DNA of 6,292 bases. Origin: Planctomycetota bacterium. GTDB taxonomy: Bacteria > Planctomycetota > Planctomycetia > Pirellulales > UBA1268. The translations under genes and the position numbers were made by a program. The stretch spans positions 1-6,292 of the forward strand of contig QWQL01000186.1 in NCBI GenBank assembly GCA_003670825.1. Direction: 5' to 3'. The notes under the pieces were generated by a model, which was not told the DNA's origin, ran no database searches, and saw only the letters and a program-made list of their open reading frames with translations. Below, piece by piece: positions 1-6,292 of the stretch; the stretch's first letter is position 1, and the number at the start of each line of letters is the position of its first letter.

Positions 1-891
1 CACGAGCAGCCCGCGGTGGGTCCGCTCGCTGTGGAGCTTGGAAAGCACCCGCTCCACGCCGCCGCTCGACACACCCACTCCGAGGTGATCGCTGGCCACC
101 GACTCGATGGTGTGGGCCTCGTCGAAGATCACGATGTCGTGTGGTGGCAGGAGGCTCGCGCCCGACCGGCGGACGGCGAGGTCGGCGAAGTAGAGCGCGT
201 GGTTGACCACGAGCAGCTGCGCGTGCTGCATCCGCCGGCGGGCGGCGTAGTAGTGGCACTGCTGGTAGGTCGGGCAGGCGCGGCCCATGCAGTTGCCCGA
301 GTCGCTGGCCACCTCGTCCCAGACGGCATCGGCGGGCAACGCGGGCAGGTCGGCGAGCGAGCCATCGGTGGTCTGCCTGGCCCATGCGGCCACCGCCAGC
401 AGCTCCGCCCGTTCCCCCTCGTCGGGAAACAGGCTCCCCGACCGCTCGAGGGCGAGGGTCAGCCGACGGAGGCTCACGTAGTTGCCGCGGCCCTTCACCA
501 GCACCGCCGAAAACTCCCGCGGCATGACGGCCGCCACCAGCGGGATATCCTTGGTGACGAGCTGCTCCTGCAGGGCGATCGTGTGCGTCGAGATCACCAC
601 CCGCCGCGGCCGGTTGGCACCGCTCGTGGCCGCAAGCTCTTCGGCATCCCAATCGGGCTCCGCGACGGCCTGCGGCTCGGCCTGATCGGCCGTCGCCGCA
701 AGCACGGCTGGCACGAGGTAGGCGAGGCTCTTGCCCACGCCGGTGCCCGCCTCGACGATCGCGTGCTTCCGCGCAGCGATCGCCTCGGCGACGAGGTTTG
801 CCATCTCGATCTGCTGCGGCCGCGACTCCCATCCGGCCAGCCGGGCGGCGAGCCGCCCGCCGGGCGCCAGAACATCCTCGGGGGTCGTCAT
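1..891 (-). CDS. dinG: DinG/XPD-type ATP-dependent DNA helicase, N-terminal part (3' end outside window)
   Basis: Superfamily 2 helicase of the DinG/YoaA/XPD group. Members unwind DNA 5'-3', including damaged or R-loop-containing substrates, in the cytoplasm. Only 297 residues are present; the C-terminal helicase domain lies beyond base 1. Seen in the translation: an N-terminal RPQQIEMA segment (Q-motif-like, residues 24-31); Walker A AGTGVGKS (48-55); motif Ia STHTIALQEQL (101-111); GRGNYVSLRRL (134-144); a cysteine cluster C201-x4-C206-x5-C212; VVNHALYFADL (228-238); and the Walker B DEAH box (257-260). The cysteines match the XPD/DinG iron-sulphur domain, but the position expected to carry the first cluster cysteine, after GRGNYV, is Ser140. 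The ATG at 891 is secure: an in-frame TGA lies 21 bases upstream (913-915) with no other start between. The gene begins 36 bases after the photolyase remnant on the same strand, so co-transcription is plausible. Family assignment is firm; the exact dinG orthology is less so. Confidence 0.9.
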   Translation of the reverse strand, partial: MTTPEDVLAPGGRLAARLAGWESRPQQIEMANLVAEAIAARKHAIVEAGTGVGKSLAYLVPAVLAATADQAEPQAVAEPDWDAEELAATSGANRPRRVVISTHTIALQEQLVTKDIPLVAAVMPREFSAVLVKGRGNYVSLRRLTLALERSGSLFPDEGERAELLAVAAWARQTTDGSLADLPALPADAVWDEVASDSGNCMGRACPTYQQCHYYAARRRMQHAQLLVVNHALYFADLAVRRSGASLLPPHDIVIFDEAHTIESVASDHLGVGVSSGGVERVLSKLHSERTHRGLLV

Positions 892-927
892 CTCACCGAG
901 TGTAGCGGCTGCTCACTCGTCCTGCCC

Positions 928-2284
928 TCAGTCAGCCCGCTCGCTGGCCGGAGGGTCGTCGGCCTCTGCGAACCAAAAGGGCAGCCGCTGCTGGCGGTCG
1001 GTCGCTCCTGGCGCGTCGGCCTCAGGGCCACCGGCACCGTGATCGGCCGCGCTGGCTAGCCGGCGCCGCACCGGATCCTGCCGCATCGCTCCGCGACGAT
1101 CCTTCCGGCTCCCATGACGCCGCGCCACCTCGCGGGCCTCGGCCTGCGCCTGGGATGGGTTTCGCACCGCCGCGAGCCGCCGCTTGGCCTCCCGGACCGC
1201 GGCCGCATGGTCCACGAGCGGGGCGGGGTAGTCGCGGCCGATCACGCAGCCGGCCACGAACTGGGCGTCGTGCGGCATCGTCCAGGGCATGTGGACGTGG
1301 GCCACGGGCACCCCCGCCAGCTCCGGCACCCAGCGGCGGATGAAGATACCCCGCGGATCCTGCTCGATCGCCTGCTTTGTGGGGTTGTAGATCCGCAGCG
1401 TGTTGATGCCGGTCGTGCCGCTCTGCATCTGCAGCTGCGACCAGTGGATGCCCGGCTCGAAATCGAGGAAGTGGCGGGCGAGAAAGAGCCCTGTCGGCCG
1501 CCAGTGGAGCCAGAGCGAGTAGCTCGCGAACGACACGAGCATCGCTCGCATCCGAAATGTCAGCCAGCCGGTGGCGCGGAGGCTGCGCATGCAGGCATCC
1601 ACGAGCGGAAAGCCGGTGTGGCCCGACTGCCAGGCGGCGAGCCGCTCTGCCGAGACCTCGTGTTCGCGGAGGCCGTCGGCTGCCCGTAGCATGTTGTGCC
1701 ACTCGATCGCGGGCGAGGCCCAGATCGCGGCAGCCGAGGATGCCCGCCGACTCGAGCCGCTCCACGGCCGGCAGCCCGACCCGACCCGTGCTTCGCGGCA
1801 CGAGCGCCGCCGGCGCCTCCATCCGCGCTTCCCAGAGCCGGTTCCAGCCATTCCGGGAGGCGAGCCTCCGGACGACACCGGTCTGCGGCCGTTCGACGAA
1901 CTCGACGCCCGCGTCACGGGCCCACTGCCGCACGCGACGATCGCGGGCATAGGTCACGCCCGTACCCGTCTCCTCGTGGGCCACCAGCAGGTGGAAGCCA
2001 GTCTCCACCCGCAGTTGTTCCAGCATGGCGACCGCCTCGCCCCGCCGCGTGACCAGCCGAATGCCGACTCGCCGCAGCGCCGGCTCGAGGTCGCTCAGGC
2101 ACTCCCGCTGAAACTCCGTATGACTCGGATCCCACTCGGGCTGCACGAGCACCTCGGGCTCGTAGAGGAATACGGCGAACACAGCGCCGCCTCGCCCGCG
2201 GGCCACCGCTTCGGAGAGCGCGGCATGATCAGCGACCCGCAGGTCACGCTTCAGCCATACACAAACCGGATCACTCGTACTCAT
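928..2284 (-). pseudogene. Photolyase/cryptochrome-family protein, broken by an out-of-frame internal deletion
   Basis: Photolyases repair UV-induced pyrimidine dimers in DNA using blue light, an antenna chromophore and FAD. The ATG at 2284 opens a typical N-terminal antenna (Rossmann) domain: VWLKRDLRVADHAAL (residues 9-23), YARDRRVRQWARDAGV (112-127) and QTGVVRRLASRNGW (134-147). Homology in this frame ends near DLGLA (187-191, about base 1712). The FAD-binding half continues in another frame from about 1716 to the stop at 928-930: PAIEWHNML, HTGFPLVDACMRSLRATGW (about 1620-1564), RMRAMLVSF, SGTTGINTLRIYNP (1422-1381), FIRRWVPEL (1344-1318) and ARRHGSRK. Relatives have about 100 further residues between these parts, including the GGE and SRLSPYLA-type motifs and the tryptophan-rich helix that helps hold FAD. 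None of these is visible here. The first frame runs on without homology to a stop at 1022-1024. Merged, the two parts give about 452 codons, shorter than the usual 480-520. A real pseudogene is my preferred reading; an assembly error is the alternative. Confidence 0.8.
1700..1732 (-). other. Frame-change and deletion junction inside the photolyase gene
   Basis: On the minus strand the N-terminal frame reads DLGLA up to base 1712, and the C-terminal frame reads ASPAIEW from about 1719 to 1699. Codon starts shift from positions of the form 3n+1 to 3n, meaning one extra base or two missing bases relative to a continuous frame. The octamer gatcgcgg occurs twice here as a direct repeat, at 1705-1712 and 1723-1730. 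The exact breakpoint cannot be fixed from this sequence alone. Confidence 0.6.
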
Positions 2285-2511
2285 CGAGACGCCACCAAAA
2301 ACTCACCGCTCGTGACCACACGTGCCGGGAACTGTAGGCATTAACCCGGCTGGTCAGGAGCCCGAACGCGGGCCGGGGAACGACGCTCGCTGGCCCGGGG
2401 CTCCACGTCTGGAAGGCAGCCCACTTCGGCCACGCCACAGACCGGAGTTTCATGGCCGCGGGGCGAGAAGGTAATGTTTCACCCGTCACGATCCTCGTAA
2501 GGAACGCAGCC
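2285..2511. promoter_or_regulatory. Divergent intergenic region between photolyase remnant and argH
   Basis: These 227 bases hold no supported gene and must carry the start signals for both directions. Tentative minus-strand elements towards the photolyase are CTGACC (2357-2352) and TACAGT (2336-2331), 15 bases apart. Tentative plus-strand elements towards argH are TAATGT (2472-2477) as a -10, with TTCATG (2449-2454) 17 bases upstream as a weak -35. If that -10 is used, transcription would start near 2484, after the ATG at 2452 and before the GTG at 2512. All boxes are poor matches in GC-rich DNA and are offered as guesses. An interrupted inverted repeat (CCCGGC 2345-2350, GCCGGG 2372-2377) is also present. 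Confidence 0.25.
2498..2503 (+). promoter_or_regulatory. Ribosome binding site deciding the argH start
   Basis: TAAGGA ends 8 bases before the GTG at 2512. It is the best Shine-Dalgarno match upstream of argH. The alternative in-frame ATG at 2452 has only GGAG at 2444-2447, four bases away, which is too close for good initiation. Confidence 0.6.
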
Positions 2512-3942
2512 GTGTCGAACCCCAACGCTCCCGAGACTCCGTCCGCCATCCCGCAGGGTAAGGCCTGGGGGGGCGTGTTCCGCGAGCCGACCGACAAGCG
2601 CGTGGAACTCTTCTCCGAGAGCGTGTCGTTCGACAGGCGACTGGCCGACGACGACATCGACGGCTCGATCGCCCACGCCCGGATGCTCGCCGACTGCGGC
2701 CTGATGACCGTGCAGGAGGCCGATGCGATTGCCCACGTGCTCGAGGAGATTCGCGGCGAGATCCATGCCGGGCGGTTCGAGTACTCGGTCGCCAAGGAAG
2801 ACATCCACCTCCACATCGAGTCGGCCCTGACCGCACGGCTCGGCGACACCGGCCGGAAACTGCACACCGCCCGCAGCCGCAACGACCAGGTGGCCACCGA
2901 CCTGCGGCTGTTCTGCCGCCGGGCGATCGACCGGCTCGACCAAGGCCTCGCCGAGCTCCAGCGGGCCTTTCTCGGCTTCGCCGAACGGGAGCAGGGGCTC
3001 GTGATCCCGGGGTACACCCACCTGCGTCGGGCGCAGCCGGTGCTCGCAGCCCACCAGCTGCTCGCCTGGTGCGAGAAGTTTTCCCGTGACCGCGAGCGGC
3101 TTGCCGACTGCCGACGGCGGACGAACGTGCTGCCACTCGGCTCGGGGGCCATCGCCGGTTCAAGCCTGCCAATCGACCGCGACCACGTGAAGGAGGCGCT
3201 CGGCTTCGCGGCCGTCGCCGCCAACAGCCTCGACGGCGCCAGTGACCGCGACTTCGCCTGCGAACTGGCCTTCGTGATCGCGCTGGCGATGGTGCACCTC
3301 TCGCAGTGGGCCGAGGAGTGGATCATCTACAGCACGCAGGAGTTTGGCTTCCTGAGGCTGCCCGAGGGTTTCTGCACCGGCAGTTCGATCATGCCGCAGA
3401 AGATCAATCCCGACGTCCTGGAACTCGTGCGCGGCAAGAGCGCCCGCACCATCGGCAACGTGCAGGCGCTGCTCGTGCTCTTAAAGGGCCTCCCCACGGC
3501 ATACAACCGTGATCTCCAGGAAGACAAGGAGACGCTCTTCGATTCGATCGACACGCTCGAAGCGGTCCTTGGCGTCGCAGCGCCGCTGGTAGTGGGCACC
3601 GCGTTCGATCGCGACCGGATCGCGGCCACGCTCGAGACGGGCCACCTCGACGCGACGAGCCTCATGGAGGCGTTGATCGCGCAGGGCGTGCCGCAGCGGA
3701 CGGCCCACGAGACGGTCGGGCGGCTCGTCCGCCTGGCGATGACACGCGGCGTGGCGTTGGCGGACCTTGCCGATGGGGAGTTCTCCGCCGAATACGCCGG
3801 CTGGAACGACGCCTTGCGCGGGGCCTTGGGGGCTACCCGGGCAGTTGAGCGGATGGCGAGCTTCGGCTCGACCGCCCCGGCGTCAGTGGCCGAACAGATT
3901 GCCGGCTGGCAACGGCGGCTGGGAGCCGCGGCCACGCCGTAG
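2512..3942 (+). CDS. argH: Argininosuccinate lyase
   Basis: Cleaves argininosuccinate to arginine and fumarate, the last step of arginine biosynthesis. It is a cytoplasmic homotetramer of the fumarase/aspartase superfamily. Starting at GTG 2512 gives 476 residues, close to the usual 457-470. Seen, numbered from that start: KAWGGVFREPTDKRVELFSES (17-37) near the N-terminus; KEDIHLHIE (95-103); TARSRNDQVATD (119-130), one of the conserved superfamily regions; PGYTHLRRAQP (166-176) with the conserved Thr-His pair of the active site; and the signature loop GSSIMPQKINPD (290-301), which carries the catalytic serine. LPTAYNRDLQEDKE (327-340) and the C-terminal GHLDATSLMEAL segment are also typical. 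No key residue is missing and the frame is intact. An ATG at 2452 would add 20 residues (MAAGREGN...) that lack family character. The TAAGGA spacing favours the GTG. The next gene starts 19 bases after the TAG. Confidence 0.97.
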   Translation: MSNPNAPETPSAIPQGKAWGGVFREPTDKRVELFSESVSFDRRLADDDIDGSIAHARMLADCGLMTVQEADAIAHVLEEIRGEIHAGRFEYSVAKEDIHLHIESALTARLGDTGRKLHTARSRNDQVATDLRLFCRRAIDRLDQGLAELQRAFLGFAEREQGLVIPGYTHLRRAQPVLAAHQLLAWCEKFSRDRERLADCRRRTNVLPLGSGAIAGSSLPIDRDHVKEALGFAAVAANSLDGASDRDFACELAFVIALAMVHLSQWAEEWIIYSTQEFGFLRLPEGFCTGSSIMPQKINPDVLELVRGKSARTIGNVQALLVLLKGLPTAYNRDLQEDKETLFDSIDTLEAVLGVAAPLVVGTAFDRDRIAATLETGHLDATSLMEALIAQGVPQRTAHETVGRLVRLAMTRGVALADLADGEFSAEYAGWNDALRGALGATRAVERMASFGSTAPASVAEQIAGWQRRLGAAATP

Positions 3943-3961
3943 CCCCGCAGCGTGACCCGCC

Positions 3962-6292
3962 ATGCCCGTTCGGTCGCAGACCGATCGTCGTCGTCCGATC
4001 GTGGCGGCGGCCTGCGCCGCGATGCTCATCTGTGGCACGCCCGCAGCCTGGTCGCAGGCGGTCGACGAGCCGCCGCTCGACCCACTGCAGCAGGCCGTCG
4101 TCGAGTCGCTGGCCGCCGCAGCCCGCGAGACACCCGCCCAACTGCTCGACGCCGCGATTCGGGCGGCCGATGTCGAAGCCGCAGGGGCGGCGCAGGAATG
4201 GTTTGGGCGACTGATGGCGGCCCTCGAGCAGGCGGGCGAAGGGCGGCTCGACCTGCTCGCTGATCTCGGCGACACGACCGACGCGGCGGCCTTGAGCCGG
4301 CTCGAGCACCTGCTCAGAGCCCGCGAGCCTGCGGTCACGAAGGCGGTGGCGGCGATCCGTGAAGCAGCACGACTGCGGCGGCGCGACCCGAAGCGGTTCT
4401 CGGTGGCGGCCGAGGCGCTCGCGAGCCCATCCGCAGCCACCCGGCTCGCGGCTGCCGACGAACTCGCCCGAGCCCGAATCGACGCGCTGCCGGCGCTGGT
4501 ACCGATCCTGCAGTCGCACGATCCGAGCGACAGCCTGCGGATTCGACTGGCGCGTGAACTGGTGGCGCTGCTCGGCGACGAGGCCCGCGAGCCCCTCCTC
4601 GACTGGCTGGCCTCGGACGACGTCGCCTCCTGGCCTGGCGTGATCGAAGCGCTCGATGCCAGCGGCGCCACCGACATCGACGCGTTTCTACTCGCCCCCG
4701 CGCTCGTCGCCAACTCGCCGCCGGCTGCGCGGGAGGCTGCCCGTCGCGTGCTGGCCCGCCGCGCGGCACGCCGCGGCCATCCGGCGGAGCCGCCCCCGCC
4801 CCATGCCGCCGAAGTGGTGCTCGCGAACCGGCTCGATCACGTCCTCTGTCTTGCCGGACTGCCCGAGGTCGATCACCTGCTGCTCGAACCGATCAGAGAC
4901 CCCGCAGCGGCCGCCGCTGCCTTCGGTGGAGGCGTGACAGGACTCGTGGAGCGGTCGGCGTGGAACTCGGCTACCGGCCGGTTCGAGCGGCTGCGGATGT
5001 CGCCCCGAGCCGCCCGGGCCCGCGACGCGATGCACCTTGCCCGCGACCTGATGGCGCTCGACGCCCGCGATCCCGCGACGGTGAACCTCGTGCTGCTGGC
5101 GCGGATGGAGTCGCTCCTGGTCATCTCCGGGGATGCATCGAGCCTCGCTCCGAAGGATCTCCAGGCCGTGCTCGCCGGCCCCGACGGGTTTTCCCCGGAG
5201 ACGGCCGCGGATATTCTCGATGCCGCCATCGCGCACGGCATGGGCGAAGCCGCGGCGGGCGTGGCGGCGGCCCTCGCCCCGCCACGCGGCGGCCGGGCAA
5301 CCCAGCCGCTGTCACCGGCTGTCCGCCAGGCCCTGGTGCGAGCACTCGCCATTCCCGACGCGGGCCTTCAGTTCGCGGCAGCCCGCACGCTTGCACTGGC
5401 CGCCGGAGAACCGCCATACCCGGGGTCGAGCCGGGTGGTGGAGATTCTCGCGCACGCGGCCACATCGACCGGTCTCGATCGCGTCGTGGTCGCGCATCCC
5501 GACACGGAAGTCGTCGATGCCCTCGCGACGGGCGTGTCGCGGTTCGGCTACGAGCCGGTCCGCGTCTCCACTGGCCGGGAGGCGATCTTCGCCGCCCGCG
5601 AGCGGGCCGACACCGTCCTGGTTCTCCTCGCCGCCCGGCTCGCGACACCCTCGGCACTCGAGACGGTGCAGCTGCTCCAGCAGCAGGGTGTCGGTGACGT
5701 CCCCCCTGTGCTCGTCGTGGTCGATCCGCTCGACGATGATGGCCGCAGCTGCTTTCTCACCCAGACCATCATGAAGTTCGGCGACCTGCATCGAGTCGCC
5801 ATCATCGACCGGCTCGACAGCCTGTTTCAGCCCGTGGTCGACGAGGTGACCGGCGACGTAGCACTGCTCCCGCGGCTGCCCGACATGCTCGCCCAGGCCG
5901 CCGGCCCGCAGGCAGTCGATCCGGCCAGTCGCGAGGCAGCGCGGCTCACGAGACTGGGCCGAGCCAGCGAGGCGTTCACGCTCCTGGCGGAGCTCTCCCG
6001 ACGAGGCTGGGACGTTCGGCCGGTCACCACGACGGCACTGGCGGCGGTCACGACGGCGGAACTCTATGCCCCGGCGGTCGCGCTGCTGGCGACGCTCGGC
6101 CGGCCCGAGGCCCAGGAGGCCCTGGCGGCCGAGGCCGAGCGGAGCGATCTTGCCCCTCCCCTCCGGGCGGCTGCCCTCGCCGCGTTTTCGACGAGCGTCG
6201 AGCGGCACGGCGTGCTCCTCACGTGCGGCCACGTGCGGGCGGTGGCGACGAGGTACACTCTGGCTTCGGAGGCGTCGCCAGGCACCTCCGTC
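3962..6292 (+). CDS. Exported HEAT-repeat protein with degenerate receiver-like domain (3' end outside window)
   Basis: The frame from the ATG at 3962 stays open for 777 codons to the window edge, which in itself argues for a real gene. Residues 1-33 look like a Sec signal peptide: basic DRRRP, then the hydrophobic IVAAACAAMLICGTPAAW, with likely cleavage after SQA (33). The mature part is rich in Ala, Leu and Arg. Helical HEAT-like units appear at about 146-235 (RLAAADELARARIDALPALV) and 451-485 (SPAVRQALVRALAIP, FAAARTLALAAGEPPYPG). A Pro-rich linker lies at 273-280. A receiver-like alpha/beta segment follows at about 507-590. More helices follow at about 655-755, such as YAPAVALLATLGRPEAQEAL. 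The end RYTLASEAS resembles a tail motif I recall in planctomycete relatives, so the stop is probably near. The function is unknown; a periplasmic scaffold or binding role is inferred from fold only. It lies 19 bases after argH, probably co-transcribed, with no clear Shine-Dalgarno. A start at Met21 would lose most of the signal peptide. Confidence 0.85.
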   Translation, partial: MPVRSQTDRRRPIVAAACAAMLICGTPAAWSQAVDEPPLDPLQQAVVESLAAAARETPAQLLDAAIRAADVEAAGAAQEWFGRLMAALEQAGEGRLDLLADLGDTTDAAALSRLEHLLRAREPAVTKAVAAIREAARLRRRDPKRFSVAAEALASPSAATRLAAADELARARIDALPALVPILQSHDPSDSLRIRLARELVALLGDEAREPLLDWLASDDVASWPGVIEALDASGATDIDAFLLAPALVANSPPAAREAARRVLARRAARRGHPAEPPPPHAAEVVLANRLDHVLCLAGLPEVDHLLLEPIRDPAAAAAAFGGGVTGLVERSAWNSATGRFERLRMSPRAARARDAMHLARDLMALDARDPATVNLVLLARMESLLVISGDASSLAPKDLQAVLAGPDGFSPETAADILDAAIAHGMGEAAAGVAAALAPPRGGRATQPLSPAVRQALVRALAIPDAGLQFAAARTLALAAGEPPYPGSSRVVEILAHAATSTGLDRVVVAHPDTEVVDALATGVSRFGYEPVRVSTGREAIFAARERADTVLVLLAARLATPSALETVQLLQQQGVGDVPPVLVVVDPLDDDGRSCFLTQTIMKFGDLHRVAIIDRLDSLFQPVVDEVTGDVALLPRLPDMLAQAAGPQAVDPASREAARLTRLGRASEAFTLLAELSRRGWDVRPVTTTALAAVTTAELYAPAVALLATLGRPEAQEALAAEAERSDLAPPLRAAALAAFSTSVERHGVLLTCGHVRAVATRYTLASEASPGTSV
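5480..5731 (+). other. Receiver-like (pseudo-REC) segment within the exported protein, residues 507-590
   Basis: The order of elements follows a response-regulator receiver. There is a first strand, RVVVAHPD (507-514), then a helix, TEVVDALATGVSRFGY, then the strand-turn EPVRVSTGREAIFAA, matching the usual 'y.v..a.sGreAl' pattern. Next come the strand VLVLLAARL (552-560), a helix ending LLQQQGVGDV, and the strand PPVLVVVDP (581-589). The acidic pair after strand one is replaced by His512-Pro513. The phosphoacceptor aspartate of the usual LLDLRLP is Ala557. No conserved lysine is apparent after the last strand. It is therefore not expected to be phosphorylated. The homology is judged by eye only. 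Confidence 0.6.

Noticed and set aside
16..1059. 347-codon plus-strand open frame opposite the helicase
   Set aside because: It is antisense to a clearly conserved helicase frame. Its composition (many His, Arg and Gly) and lack of any family motif are typical of a shadow frame in GC-rich DNA.
1022..2284. 420-codon frame taken as a complete photolyase
   Set aside because: Only about the first 190 residues show family motifs. After that the frame is low-complexity Arg/Ala/Pro sequence, while the true FAD-binding motifs are read in the neighbouring frame.
1571..2344. 257-codon plus-strand open frame opposite the photolyase
   Set aside because: It has no recognisable motif. The opposite strand holds clear photolyase homology in both of its frames.
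2345..2377. Inverted repeat CCCGGC/GCCGGG as a possible terminator or operator
   Set aside because: The stems are only 6 bases with a 21-base loop, there is no T-run, and such matches are frequent by chance at this GC content.
2452..2511. ATG at 2452 as the argH start
   Set aside because: The added 20 residues have no argH character, the GGAG is too close to the ATG, and a better spaced TAAGGA precedes the GTG at 2512.
2271..3326. 351-codon minus-strand open frame opposite argH
   Set aside because: It covers the conserved argH coding region in antisense. The product is rich in Ser, Arg and Ala with no domain.
5312..6232. 306-codon minus-strand open frame opposite the exported HEAT protein
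   Set aside because: It is an Arg/Gly-rich shadow. The plus-strand frame is open for 777 codons with a signal peptide and domain-like structure.

Overview
The window is very GC-rich (roughly 70% by eye). It holds two divergent gene pairs around an intergenic region at about 2285-2511. The organism is most likely a planctomycete, probably Pirellulales-like. This is inferred from the composition, the mostly SD-poor starts, and a large exported HEAT-type protein of a kind I associate with that phylum. There is no 16S rRNA or other decisive marker in the window.

Left half, minus strand (1-2284): two DNA-repair genes read leftwards. The first is a photolyase/cryptochrome-family gene (2284-928) that is broken. 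Its N-terminal antenna domain is in one frame and its C-terminal FAD-binding half is in another. About 100 residues expected between them are absent. Downstream, after 36 bases, comes the N-terminal 297 residues of a DinG/XPD-like ATP-dependent helicase (891-1), which runs off the left edge.

Right half, plus strand (2512-6292): argH, argininosuccinate lyase, the last step of arginine biosynthesis, is complete and looks fully functional. Nineteen bases after its stop begins a long reading frame with no stop for 777 codons, which runs off the right edge. It encodes a protein with a Sec-type signal peptide, helical HEAT-like repeats, and an embedded segment resembling a response-regulator receiver domain. 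That segment has lost its phosphoacceptor aspartate. This is the most novel item in the window.

The two halves have no obvious functional link. The left is DNA repair. The right is a housekeeping biosynthetic gene followed by an uncharacterised exported protein, probably on the same transcript. I saw no tRNA, rRNA, CRISPR array, insertion sequence or phage gene.
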